The notes beneath the pieces were generated by a model. The model was not told the origin of the DNA. It saw nothing but the letters and a program-made list of their open reading frames with translations, and searched no databases. A DNA stretch of 64,000 bases. Origin: an uncultured Bacilli bacterium (GTDB lineage: Bacteria > Bacillota_I > Bacilli_A > RF39 > UBA660). The stretch is taken from positions 62,001-126,000 of the forward strand of contig CANQCR010000002.1 in assembly GCA_947589735.1 (NCBI GenBank), written 5' to 3'. Below are positions 9,647-18,047 of the stretch, one piece after another. Within the stretch, counting starts at the first letter, position 1. Each line of letters opens with the position of its first letter. A program made the position numbers and the translations under genes.

Positions 9647-9669
9647 GACTAATCAGTTAGTCTTTTTTT
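9645..9669 (+). terminator. Rho-independent terminator
   Basis: AAGACTAA TCAG TTAGTCTT stem-loop followed by a T8 run. Confidence 0.85.
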
Positions 9670-9732
9670 TAATAATGAAAAGGGGACTTTGACACCTTTT
9701 TAAAAAATGCCAAATTATCTTAAAAAGATGGT

Positions 9733-9878
9733 TGACAAACCCTTTAATCCGTGCTATATTATTAATGCGTTTTGAATTGGATTTGCTCTTGCAAATCCTT
9801 AATTAAATGGGATTATGAAACGCCCGGAGATGTGTACTAAAAAGAACTCATCTTCAAAGTGTAAAGAAAGGAGATATT
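9733..9878 (+). promoter_or_regulatory. str operon promoter and structured mRNA leader
   Basis: A near-consensus promoter, TTGACA (9733-9738), 17 bp, TATATT (9756-9761), precedes a leader of about 110 nt. The predicted transcript begins at GCGTTT (9768), which can pair with AAACGC (9819-9824) and encloses a perfect 8-bp hairpin GGATTTGC-TCTT-GCAAATCC (9780-9799). A second weak stem AGATG/CATCT lies near 9830-9855. Such leaders often bind a ribosomal protein for feedback; which one is unknown here. Confidence 0.6.
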
Positions 9879-10298
9879 ATGCCAACTATAAATCAATTAG
9901 TTAGAAAAGGTCGTTCTAATAAGACACGTAAAAGTAAATCACCCGTTTTAGGAATTGGTTATAACAGTAAAGATAAGAAACAAACTAACCAAAACTCTCC
10001 ACAAAAACGTGGGGTATGTACTCGTGTTGGAACAATGACACCAAAGAAGCCAAACTCTGCCTTACGTAAATATGCCCGTGTTAGACTTTCTAATGGTATG
10101 GAAGTAACTTCTTACATTCCAGGTGAAGGACATAACTTACAGGAACATAGCGTTGTTATGATTCGTGGCGGTCGTGTTAAGGATCTTATCGGTGTTCGTT
10201 ATCACATCATTCGTGGTTCTTTAGATACGGCTGGTGTTGAGAATCGCCGTCAAGGTCGTTCTAAATATGGAACTAAGAAACCAAAAGATAATAAATAA
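9879..10298 (+). CDS. rpsL: 30S ribosomal protein S12
   Basis: 139 residues, full length. S12 sits in the decoding centre. The loop [11 protein letters not shown] keeps the wild-type lysines linked to streptomycin sensitivity, and [13 protein letters not shown] is conserved. AAAGGAG precedes the start. It is first in the rpsL-rpsG-fusA operon; rpoB and rpoC are not adjacent. Confidence 0.98.
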   Translation: MPTINQLVRKGRSNKTRKSKSPVLGIGYNSKDKKQTNQNSPQKRGVCTRVGTMTPKKPNSALRKYARVRLSNGMEVTSYIPGEGHNLQEHSVVMIRGGRVKDLIGVRYHIIRGSLDTAGVENRRQGRSKYGTKKPKDNK

Positions 10299-10319
10299 TT
10301 AAAGTAAAGGAGGAATAAC

Positions 10320-10787
10320 ATGCGTAAAAGACGTGCTGTTAAAAGAGACGTTTTACCAGATCCAATATACAATTCAAAGTTAGTTACAAAATTAATTAAC
10401 AGTATCATGTTAGATGGTAAAAAAGGTATCGCTCAAAAGATTTTATATGATGCCTTTGATATGGTAAAAGAAAAAACTAGTCAAGATCCAATGGAAGTTT
10501 TTGGTAAAGCTATGGAAAACATCAAACCAGCTTTAGAAGTTAAGTCAAGACGTGTTGGTGGTGCTAACTACCAAGTACCAATTGAAGTTAAAGCTGATCG
10601 TAGTCAAGCCCTAGCTCTTCGTTGGTTAGTTCAATATGCAAGATTACGTGGTGGTCATTCAATGGCTGAAAATCTTGCTAATGAAATTATTGATGCTTCA
10701 AATGGCGTTGGAGCTGCTGTTAAGAAGCGTGAAGATACTCATCGTATGGCAGAAGCTAATAAGGCATTTGCTCATTATCGTTGGTAA
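10320..10787 (+). CDS. rpsG: 30S ribosomal protein S7
   Basis: 155 residues, full length. S7 nucleates assembly of the 30S head. It starts [20 protein letters not shown] and ends KAFAHYRW, both typical. AAAGGAGG precedes the start. It is 21 nt after rpsL in the same operon; in other bacteria S7 regulates this operon by binding its mRNA. Confidence 0.98.
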   Translation: MRKRRAVKRDVLPDPIYNSKLVTKLINSIMLDGKKGIAQKILYDAFDMVKEKTSQDPMEVFGKAMENIKPALEVKSRRVGGANYQVPIEVKADRSQALALRWLVQYARLRGGHSMAENLANEIIDASNGVGAAVKKREDTHRMAEANKAFAHYRW

Positions 10788-10813
10788 TTATAATATAAGA
10801 AAGGAAATTAAGT

Positions 10814-12886
10814 ATGGCTCGTGAATATAGTTTAGAGAAAACACGTAATATCGGTATTATGGCACATATTGATGCTGGTAAAACAACTTTTACCGAACGT
10901 GTATTATTCCATACCGGTAAAACCCATAAAATTGGTGAAACTCACGATGGTGAGTCCCAAATGGACTGGATGGAACAAGAAAAAGAACGTGGTATTACGA
11001 TTACATCAGCTGCAACAACAGCTTTCTGGAAGGGTACAAGATTAAATATCATTGATACGCCAGGACACGTTGATTTCACTATTGAAGTATCTAGATCACT
11101 TCGTGTATTAGATGGTGCTATTGCCTTACTAGATGCGCAAGCTGGTGTTGAACCACAAACCGAAACGGTTTGGCGTCAAGCTACAGAGTTCAAAGTTCCA
11201 AGAATGATTTTCTGTAACAAGATGGATAAAATGGGGGCAAGCTTTGAATATAGTTTGTCAACTATTGATAGCCGTTTAGGTGTTAATGCTAAACCAATCC
11301 AATGGCCTATTGGCGCTGAAAGTGAGTTCAATGGCTTAGTTGATTTGGTTACAAGAACGGCTTACCATTTTGATGGTGAGGAGCATGAAAATGCAACCGT
11401 TATCGATATTCCTGATGATTTAAAGGATATCGTTGAACAAAAAAGAATCGATTTAATCGAGGCTGTAGCTGAGTTCGATGATGAACTTATGGAAAAATAC
11501 TTAGAGGGTGAAGAAGTAAGCGTTGATTTAATTAAACGTGCTATTCGTAAAGGTACTCTTGAAGTTAAGTTCTTCCCAGTTCTTTGTGGTACAGCCCTAG
11601 GTAATATGGGTGTAAAACAAGCTCTAGATGCTGTTCTTGATTATTTACCAGCACCTACGGATGTTGAATCAATTAAAGGTGTTGACTTGGATGGTAAAGA
11701 AATAGCTCGTCATCCATCTGATTCTGAACCTTTTGCATCTTTAGCATTTAAAGTTATGACCGATCCATTTGTTGGACGTTTAACTTTCTTCAGAGTTTAC
11801 TCAGGACACTTAACAAGTGGTTCATATGTTCTTAATGCTACTAAGAATGTTAAAGAAAGAATTGGTCGTATCTTATTGATGCACGCTAATACTCGTACCG
11901 AAATAAGTGAGGTATGGGCTGGTGATATCGCTGCTGCTGTTGGTCTTAAAAATACGACAACCGGGGATACTTTATGTGATGAAAAGAAACCTTGTATTCT
12001 TGAATCAATGGTTTTCCCAGAGCCCGTTATTGAACTTGCGATTGAACCAAAATCTAAAGCAGATCAAGACAAAATGGCTTTAGCTTTACAAAAGTTAGCG
12101 GAAGAAGATCCAACTTTTAGAGCTAGTACAAACCATGAAACGGGACAAACGATTATCGCTGGTATGGGTGAGTTACACCTAGATGTTATCGTTGATCGTA
12201 TGAAAAGAGAGTTCAATGTTGAAGCTAACATTGGTCAACCTCAAGTATCATATCGTGAGACCATTACCCAAGCTGCTGAATGTGAAGGTAAATACATTAA
12301 ACAATCAGGTGGTCGTGGACAATATGGTCACGTATGGATTCGTTTTGAACCAAATCCTGATAAGGGATATGAGTTCGTTGATGCTATCGTTGGTGGTGTC
12401 GTTCCTCGTGAATATATACCAGTAACAGATAAAGGCTTACAAGATGCCCTAAAGACTGGTGTTTTAGCTGGTTATCCAATGGTTGATATTAAAGCTACTT
12501 TATTTGATGGATCATACCATGATGTTGACTCATCAGAAATGGCTTATAAAATCGCGGCATCTATGGCTTTAAAAGAAGCTAAAAACAAATGTAAACCAAT
12601 TTTACTTGAACCAATTATGAAAGTTCAAGTTGTCGTTCCAGATGAATACCTAGGAAATGTTATGGGCGATATTACTGCTCGTCGAGGACGCCCTATGGGA
12701 CAAGAGAGTCGTGGCAATGCAATTGCTATTGATGCGATGGTTCCATTAGCAGAAATGTTTGGTTATGCAACAAGTTTAAGATCAAATACCCAAGGTCGTG
12801 GAAACTTCACGATGGAGTTCGATCACTATGAAGAAGTACCAAAGAATATTTCTGATGAAATTGTTAAGAGAAATGGTGGAAACTAA
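10814..12886 (+). CDS. fusA: Elongation factor G
   Basis: 690 residues, the translocation GTPase. G motifs: AHIDAGKTT (G1), RGITI (G2), DTPGHVDF (G3), NKMDKMGA (G4). The C-terminal domains are complete ([30 protein letters not shown]). It sits in the rpsL-rpsG-fusA operon, 26 nt after rpsG, with AGAAAGGAA as ribosome site. Confidence 0.98.
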   Translation: MAREYSLEKTRNIGIMAHIDAGKTTFTERVLFHTGKTHKIGETHDGESQMDWMEQEKERGITITSAATTAFWKGTRLNIIDTPGHVDFTIEVSRSLRVLDGAIALLDAQAGVEPQTETVWRQATEFKVPRMIFCNKMDKMGASFEYSLSTIDSRLGVNAKPIQWPIGAESEFNGLVDLVTRTAYHFDGEEHENATVIDIPDDLKDIVEQKRIDLIEAVAEFDDELMEKYLEGEEVSVDLIKRAIRKGTLEVKFFPVLCGTALGNMGVKQALDAVLDYLPAPTDVESIKGVDLDGKEIARHPSDSEPFASLAFKVMTDPFVGRLTFFRVYSGHLTSGSYVLNATKNVKERIGRILLMHANTRTEISEVWAGDIAAAVGLKNTTTGDTLCDEKKPCILESMVFPEPVIELAIEPKSKADQDKMALALQKLAEEDPTFRASTNHETGQTIIAGMGELHLDVIVDRMKREFNVEANIGQPQVSYRETITQAAECEGKYIKQSGGRGQYGHVWIRFEPNPDKGYEFVDAIVGGVVPREYIPVTDKGLQDALKTGVLAGYPMVDIKATLFDGSYHDVDSSEMAYKIAASMALKEAKNKCKPILLEPIMKVQVVVPDEYLGNVMGDITARRGRPMGQESRGNAIAIDAMVPLAEMFGYATSLRSNTQGRGNFTMEFDHYEEVPKNISDEIVKRNGGN

Positions 12887-12919
12887 TAAATAAACTATAC
12901 GTTTCTCACTAAAAAAGTA

Positions 12920-12948
12920 TTGCTATTTTAATAGTAATTCGTTATAAT
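12920..12948 (+). promoter_or_regulatory. tuf promoter
   Basis: TTGCTA (12920-12925), 17 bp, TATAAT (12943-12948). It gives tuf a separate strong promoter in addition to any read-through from fusA. Confidence 0.75.
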
Positions 12949-12983
12949 ATTGTTGTATGTAAATTAAAGGAGGAAATAAAAAT

Positions 12984-14168
12984 ATGGCAAAAGAAAAATT
13001 CGATCGTTCCAAACCACATGTTAACATTGGTACAATTGGACACGTAGACCATGGTAAAACAACTTTAACAGCTGCTATTACCAATGTATTATCTAAAAAA
13101 GGTATGGCTGAATATGTAGACTATGCAAATATTGATAAGGCACCAGAAGAAAGAGAACGTGGTATCACTATCAATACAGCACACGTTGAATATCAAACGG
13201 AAAAGAGACACTATGCTCACGTTGACTGCCCAGGACATGCTGACTATGTTAAAAACATGATTACTGGTGCTGCTCAAATGGATGGTGCTATCTTAGTTAT
13301 TGCTGCTACCGATGGACCTATGGCTCAAACTCACGAACACTTATTATTAGCTCGTCAAGTTGGTGTACCTCGTATGGTTGTATTTATGAATAAATGCGAT
13401 CAAGTTGATGACCCAGAAATGCTTGACTTAGTTGAAATGGAAATTCGTGATACTTTAAATAAGTATGATTTCGATGGAGAAAACACACCAATTATTCGTG
13501 GTTCTGCTCTTAAAGCTCTTGAAGGAGATCCTGAAGCTGAAGCTAAGATTCTTGAATTAATGGATGCTGTTGATAATTGGATTGAAACTCCAGTAAGAGA
13601 TAATGATAAACCATTCTTAATGCCAATTGAGGATGTATTCACAATTACTGGACGCGGAACTGTTGTTACAGGCCGTGTTGAACGTGGTCAATTAAAACTT
13701 AACGACGAAGTTGAAATCGTTGGACTTAAACCAACTAAGAAGACTGTTGTTACAGGTATTGAAATGTTCCGTAAACAATTAGACTATGCTGAATCAGGAG
13801 ATAATGCCGGTGTATTATTACGTGGTATTGCTCGTGAAGAAGTTGAACGTGGTCAAGTACTTGCTAAACCAGGCAGTGTTACACCACATACAAAGTTCAA
13901 AGCTCAAGTTTACGTATTAACGAAAGAGGAAGGCGGACGTCATACTCCATTCTTCTCAAATTATCGTCCACAATTCTATTTCAGAACAACCGATGTTACA
14001 GGTGTTATCGAATTACCAGCTGACGTTGAAATGGTTATGCCAGGTGATAACGTTGAAATGACTGTTGAATTAATCGCTCCAATCGCAATTGAAAACGGAA
14101 CTAAGTTCTCAATTCGTGAAGGCGGTAGAACAGTTGGTTCAGGTAATATTTCTGAAATTATTGCTTAA
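12984..14168 (+). CDS. tuf: Elongation factor Tu
   Basis: 394 residues, full length; delivers aminoacyl-tRNA to the ribosome. [22 protein letters not shown] and NKCDQVDD motifs are intact, and it ends [25 protein letters not shown] precedes the start. A convergent terminator follows. Only one tuf copy is seen here. Confidence 0.99.
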   Translation: MAKEKFDRSKPHVNIGTIGHVDHGKTTLTAAITNVLSKKGMAEYVDYANIDKAPEERERGITINTAHVEYQTEKRHYAHVDCPGHADYVKNMITGAAQMDGAILVIAATDGPMAQTHEHLLLARQVGVPRMVVFMNKCDQVDDPEMLDLVEMEIRDTLNKYDFDGENTPIIRGSALKALEGDPEAEAKILELMDAVDNWIETPVRDNDKPFLMPIEDVFTITGRGTVVTGRVERGQLKLNDEVEIVGLKPTKKTVVTGIEMFRKQLDYAESGDNAGVLLRGIAREEVERGQVLAKPGSVTPHTKFKAQVYVLTKEEGGRHTPFFSNYRPQFYFRTTDVTGVIELPADVEMVMPGDNVEMTVELIAPIAIENGTKFSIREGGRTVGSGNISEIIA

Positions 14169-14177
14169 TTGAACAAG

Positions 14178-14208
14178 AAAAAGTACTTTCAAATGAAAGT
14201 ACTTTTTT
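14178..14208 (+). terminator. Bidirectional terminator between tuf and the FemX-like gene
   Basis: 13-bp perfect stem AAAAAGTACTTTC / GAAAGTACTTTTT with an AAAT loop and T/A tails on both sides. It lies between convergent genes. Confidence 0.85.
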
Positions 14209-14215
14209 AATGCCT

Positions 14216-15469
14216 TTATTTTTTATTATGCCGTAATGGGGAAGAATTACGATATAAAGTATATAATGGATAGCTAGTAACTAACTCAAAATCCCCAGCA
14301 TATTCAATCGCGTGGGAGTTAAAACTAAGTTTAAAATCATTGACAGGTTTAAATTTGTTTTCACCATCGTAAGTTGGATTAGTTATTCCCCCAAGATTTA
14401 ATTCTCTAAATCCTTCTAAAGCTAATGATTCCATTATCTTCCATATTAGTAAATACCGACCACATAAGTGTTGATAAGCAGGATCAAAGCCATCTAAAGT
14501 AAGATATACTTGGCCAAGATGCTTGATAATCATAGCTGAGGCAATGATTATGCCATTAGGATGATCCCGAAGAAGGTTAGTAGCGTAGACAAGTTGATTT
14601 TTTATAGCAGCTAATTTATTATCTTCCATTATTTTTCTTCTAATTAAATCACTACTTGCATTACCTTGGTTTTGAAAAACTTGATCGGTGAAGGAGTTAC
14701 AGATACTAATCTGTTTTTGATATTCAATTTGCGTATTGACTAAAAACGTTTTAGTTTCTAATTCCGCAAAATAGATATCCGCATTGTTTTTAATTTTAAA
14801 ATTATGATAAAGATCGGTCGCATAAGCTTCACCCGTATCATTTTTCTCACGCATTTGGTCAATCAAAAACTTTAAATTAGTTTCATTACCTTTATATATT
14901 CTAATGCCCGCCACATCGCACGATTTAATCCGTGATTTAATATTGTCATCTAGTTCAGCAAACATTTGCTGTGTATTATTATTTAGGGTAGTGAAAGCTA
15001 CAAAACGGGGCTTTAAAGCTTCAAAGAAGTTATTATAACCCAAGTGATAGTACTTTAATTTCTTTAAATTATCAAAGATTTTATCATATGAGGGATTAGC
15101 TAGTGATGTTTTAGTTTTAGGAATATATTTAGTTTTAGCGATTAAAGGGCAAATTTTAACAGCCATGACGCTTCGTTTCTTTAAAAATCTTTTGATAAGG
15201 TTTGTAAACTCTTCTAGAAGAGCAAAGTTTGTATAATCAATTAAAAATCCTCGTGGGGCATAGGCATATTTAAACTGTCCAAGTTTTTCAATTAAAATTA
15301 ATGAGGCTGCGACAACATCTTCGGTATCGTTAATCATACCAACAAAAAGGACTTGATACTTTTGATTAACCATGGTATTTCCATATTCGATTGACTGATA
15401 CATTGATGATAACATAAACTTTTGACTAAAAGTATCAAACTCAGCTCGCGATATTTCTCGTATTTCCAT
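14216..15469 (-). CDS. FemABX-type peptidoglycan bridge aminoacyltransferase
   Basis: 417 residues with FemX/FemAB signatures: an N-terminal LSSMYQSIEYGNTM region, YAYAPRGFLIDY (the typical APRGP-like stretch), MREKNDTGEAYATDLYHNF, and a second GNAT-like domain with AMIIKHLGQVYLTLDGFD...LLIWKIMESLALEGFRELNLGGI. Family members add amino acids to the lipid II stem peptide using aminoacyl-tRNA. Its presence argues for a peptidoglycan wall. The start ATG follows AAGGGGC. It has its own minus-strand promoter and is convergent with tuf. Confidence 0.9.
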   Translation of the reverse strand: MEIREISRAEFDTFSQKFMLSSMYQSIEYGNTMVNQKYQVLFVGMINDTEDVVAASLILIEKLGQFKYAYAPRGFLIDYTNFALLEEFTNLIKRFLKKRSVMAVKICPLIAKTKYIPKTKTSLANPSYDKIFDNLKKLKYYHLGYNNFFEALKPRFVAFTTLNNNTQQMFAELDDNIKSRIKSCDVAGIRIYKGNETNLKFLIDQMREKNDTGEAYATDLYHNFKIKNNADIYFAELETKTFLVNTQIEYQKQISICNSFTDQVFQNQGNASSDLIRRKIMEDNKLAAIKNQLVYATNLLRDHPNGIIIASAMIIKHLGQVYLTLDGFDPAYQHLCGRYLLIWKIMESLALEGFRELNLGGITNPTYDGENKFKPVNDFKLSFNSHAIEYAGDFELVTSYPLYTLYRNSSPLRHNKK

Positions 15470-15494
15470 ACGATCAGCCCCTTATCCTTATATA

Positions 15495-15523
15495 ATTATA
15501 TCATATTAGGGCTTATTTGTCAT
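15495..15523 (-). promoter_or_regulatory. Promoter of the FemX-like gene
   Basis: Read on the minus strand: ATGACA (15523-15518), 17 bp, TATAAT (15500-15495) preceded by TGA, an extended -10. Confidence 0.7.
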
Positions 15524-15532
15524 TATATCAAA

Positions 15533-15772
15533 AAAGGAAATGAGACTCATTTCCTTTCTGGCCGTTGACAAAGTCGGTTTTTCAAACCGGCTTTGTCAAT
15601 CGGCTTTTTTGGTTCCCCACTTTAGTATTAAAAAAAGAGTTAATTTGGGTTTTTAATATCAAATAACACTCATTTTTAAACTTTTGTCTCCACTTTTAAA
15701 TTTTAAATTTTTGTTTTTTTCCAAGAATGTAGTTTGTCAACAGTCTGAAAGGAAATGAGACTCATTTCCTTT
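15533..15772. repeat. 190-bp segment bracketed by identical 25-bp palindromic repeats
   Basis: The 25-nt palindromic sequence centred on GGAAATGAGACTCATTTCC occurs identically at 15533-15557 and 15748-15772. The 190 bp between begin CTGGCCGTTGACAAA (15558-15572) and end TTTGTCAACAGTCTG (15733-15747), which are inverted repeats matching 12 of 15. No ORF is visible inside. It resembles a miniature inverted-repeat insertion with duplicated flanks, but a 25-bp target duplication would be unusually long. Confidence 0.5.
15561..15607 (+). terminator. Very strong plus-strand terminator hairpin
   Basis: GCCGTTGACAAAG ... CTTTGTCAATCGGC with an inner stem CGGTTT/AAACCG gives a stem of about 20 bp and a 3-nt loop, followed by TTTTTT. 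No plus-strand gene precedes it, so it may block antisense transcription or belong to the inserted segment. Confidence 0.65.
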
Positions 15773-15911
15773 TTTTGTAGCTATCACACATCGTTGCCTC
15801 TTTTTTAGGTTCTGGATCACAATTAGAAACCATAATCTCATGAAGCTTACATACCTTATCATCGCAGTTACAATGTGCACAATCATAGACATCACATTTT
15901 ATTTTTTGCAT
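15762..15911 (-). CDS. DUF1540-like small cysteine-rich protein
   Basis: 49 residues, translated by me. It reads MQKIKCDVYDCAHCNCDDK, then VCKLHEIMVSNCDPEPKKEA and a short tail with TMCDSYKKRK. The spacing C...V.DC.HC......C.L..I.V matches DUF1540, a family of small, probably metal-binding proteins common in Firmicutes. GGTGATGAT sits just before the ATG at 15911. A TATAAT at 15951-15946 is a plausible -10. The stop codon lies inside the right-hand palindrome at 15748-15772, which can also serve as its terminator. Confidence 0.75.
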   Translation of the reverse strand: MQKIKCDVYDCAHCNCDDKVCKLHEIMVSNCDPEPKKEATMCDSYKKRK

Positions 15912-15989
15912 ATCATCACCATTTATATTATGAGCCTAGCCTAAAATTATATACTTTTAATTAAAATTATTCATAATATCAATTAATAA

Positions 15990-16018
15990 TTGAAAAAACT
16001 AATAATGTGTGTTATACT
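15990..16018 (+). promoter_or_regulatory. Promoter of the 16045 gene
   Basis: TTGAAA (15990-15995), 17 bp, TATACT (16013-16018) with TGT in front (extended -10). GGAGAGAT follows as ribosome site. Confidence 0.75.
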
Positions 16019-16044
16019 ATATACATAAGAATAGGAGAGATAGA

Positions 16045-17040
16045 ATGAGTGATTTTGATCGCAAAGAAGAAAATGTTGATGAAACTGATGTAATCGATCT
16101 TTCTGCTTTAGAAGCTGCGGTTAATGATGAACCAAAAGAAGAAGTATCTGAAGAACCAGAAGTTATTGAAGAAATCTCTGAGGATGATGATATCGCTTCA
16201 TTTGTTCGTTCAACAGCTGAAGAAACTTCAGAACCTGAAGAAGAACCAGCTTCTGAGAAAGAAGAAAAAGAAGTTCCATCACGTCCAAGTGTTTATGAGC
16301 ACGAGGAAGTTTCAGCCCCTGAACATCCTGAAACAGTGGTTGAATCACCAGCGCCAAGAAGGCATGGTGTGATATATTGGATTATCGTTATCGTTGGTAC
16401 AGTATTTATAATGGTTACTAGCTATGGTATTGGTCTTAAAGTTGGTAAGATTGCTGCTAACGAAGTAGTTCCAGAAAAGACAGAAAAGAAAGATACAGCT
16501 ATTACTGATGAAGAGTTAAAGAACTTAAAACAAATCGTTGGTATTAATAAAGATGGCGAATACGATACTCAAATTCAATATTTATTATTAAATGTTAATG
16601 GTGGAATTAATAAACAATTAACTGATGTTAATAAGGCTTTATTAGTTTACTACTATGCTGCTAACCATGCAATGTTAAAGACAATTGATGCTTCAACATA
16701 TAATGTATGTGCAGCTGGAAATGGTGTATGTCAAGCCATAACTACTGATGATTATGCTGAAATAGCTAAGAAATATGGTGTTCCTCAAGAACCAACAACG
16801 GTTTTTGATGCTGCTCATATCTATGAAGACCAATATTTATATACTGGTGTTGTTAATGATGTTGATGCAACTTACAGCCATAGTAATATTGAAGCATATC
16901 GTGTTGGTGATGACATCGCTTTAGTTGAAACTCTTACAATTAAGAGTGGAGCAGGTGCTGAATTAGAGCAAACTGTTACATACTTATTCAAGAGTGATGC
17001 TGATGATCACTACAGTTTATATTCAATAGCAAGAGCTTAA
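16045..17040 (+). CDS. Unknown membrane-anchored protein with acidic cytoplasmic tail
   Basis: 331 residues from ATG 16045 (AGGAGAGATAGA upstream); a 12-residue longer start would lie on the promoter. Residues 1-95 are strongly acidic and low-complexity (EEVSEEPEVIEEISEDDD, PEEEPASEKEEKEVPS). One TM is at about 102-124 (GVIYWIIVIVGTVFIMVTSYGI). About 200 extracellular residues follow, with two cysteines in YNVCAAGNGVCQAI that may form a disulfide. Family not recognised. Layout resembles the genes at 1744 and 17149. It is a single-gene unit with its own terminator. Confidence 0.75.
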   Translation: MSDFDRKEENVDETDVIDLSALEAAVNDEPKEEVSEEPEVIEEISEDDDIASFVRSTAEETSEPEEEPASEKEEKEVPSRPSVYEHEEVSAPEHPETVVESPAPRRHGVIYWIIVIVGTVFIMVTSYGIGLKVGKIAANEVVPEKTEKKDTAITDEELKNLKQIVGINKDGEYDTQIQYLLLNVNGGINKQLTDVNKALLVYYYAANHAMLKTIDASTYNVCAAGNGVCQAITTDDYAEIAKKYGVPQEPTTVFDAAHIYEDQYLYTGVVNDVDATYSHSNIEAYRVGDDIALVETLTIKSGAGAELEQTVTYLFKSDADDHYSLYSIARA

Positions 17041-17066
17041 AGGTGAACATGTTCACCTTTTTTTTG
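17039..17066 (+). terminator. Rho-independent terminator
   Basis: Palindrome AAAGGTGAACATGTTCACCTTT followed by T-run. Confidence 0.85.
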
Positions 17067-17098
17067 ACAAATATTTTACATTCTAAAAGAAATATTAA

Positions 17099-17127
17099 TT
17101 GAAGGTTTACTTCTTCTTTGATACAAT
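17099..17127 (+). promoter_or_regulatory. Promoter of the 17149 gene
   Basis: TTGAAG (17099-17104), 17 bp, TACAAT (17122-17127) preceded by TGA. Confidence 0.7.
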
Positions 17128-17148
17128 AAAAGAGGATAGGAGAAGAAA

Positions 17149-17901
17149 ATGAATAATAATATGGAAAATAATACACCAACATCGCCAATAACGAAGTCTA
17201 GTAAGGGCGTTGTTGTCACTATTTTAATTATCATCGTTTTAGCTTTATCAGGATATCTTTTATATGATAAAGTCCTTAGTAAGAAAGATACTAATGAAAC
17301 TAAGGAATCATCTGAACCCTCTGAAGATGATGTTTTAACGGATGAAGAAGCTCTTAAAATCGGTAACGAATTATTTGGATATGTGACTAATTATGGCGAT
17401 TATTATAATGAAAATAAATATGTTTATGATGACACAGAAGAATTAGAAATCGATGGTGATATCGCGTATGAGTTATCTAACTATGATGAAATTATGAGTC
17501 ACTATGCGAAAGATTGTAAAATGGTTAGATGGAGTGAATCCGATGTCCCTGATGGTGAAGAGGAAGTGGCTTGTGAAAGTGATGTTATCATAACTAAAGA
17601 TACTAAACATTACTATTTAGAGTTAATGCAAGGTGATAATATATATTTTGCTTTCTTTGGTAAATTAACAGTCGCAAATAAAACGAGCGATAAAATAGAG
17701 TTTGCTATTGATTATGCTTACTGTGCTGATGGTACTTATGCAGATTCTGACGAAGAAGAATATCCTAATAAATGCCTTGTTTATGATGATGAAGGTGAAG
17801 AAGTTACTAAAACATTGGACCCATATAAAGTTTCTAAGCCTTTTGTTATCGTTAAAGAAGGTAATGATTGGAAAGTTCAAAAATACTATATTTATAATTA
17901 A
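17149..17901 (+). CDS. Unknown single-pass membrane protein, acidic extracellular domain
   Basis: 250 residues. A short polar N-terminus is followed by one TM at 20-41 (GVVVTILIIIVLALSGYLLY), an acidic linker (KESSEPSEDDVLTDEEALK) and an extracellular domain of about 190 residues rich in D, E and Y. Cysteine pairs occur at KDCKMVRW...EEVACESD and YAYCADG...PNKCLVYDD. Family not recognised. AGGAGAAG precedes the start. Own promoter and terminator. Probably a surface-exposed or signalling protein (inference from topology only). Confidence 0.7.
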   Translation: MNNNMENNTPTSPITKSSKGVVVTILIIIVLALSGYLLYDKVLSKKDTNETKESSEPSEDDVLTDEEALKIGNELFGYVTNYGDYYNENKYVYDDTEELEIDGDIAYELSNYDEIMSHYAKDCKMVRWSESDVPDGEEEVACESDVIITKDTKHYYLELMQGDNIYFAFFGKLTVANKTSDKIEFAIDYAYCADGTYADSDEEEYPNKCLVYDDEGEEVTKTLDPYKVSKPFVIVKEGNDWKVQKYYIYN

Positions 17902-17926
17902 GATGATAAATATCATCTTTTTTTTT
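17900..17926 (+). terminator. Rho-independent terminator
   Basis: AAGATGATA AA TATCATCTT plus T9. Confidence 0.85.
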
Positions 17927-17990
17927 AATATGTTTTAACTAGTAAATGAAAAATCAACAATTAGTAGGTGTTATATTTTAATTTTGCTAG

Positions 17991-18019
17991 TTGACAAAAT
18001 TTTGTTTATAGTGTATAAA
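17991..18019 (+). promoter_or_regulatory. topA promoter
   Basis: Consensus TTGACA (17991-17996), 17 bp, TATAAA (18014-18019). Confidence 0.75.
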
Positions 18020-18047
18020 TTATGAATAGACAAAAGGACGTGAAGCA

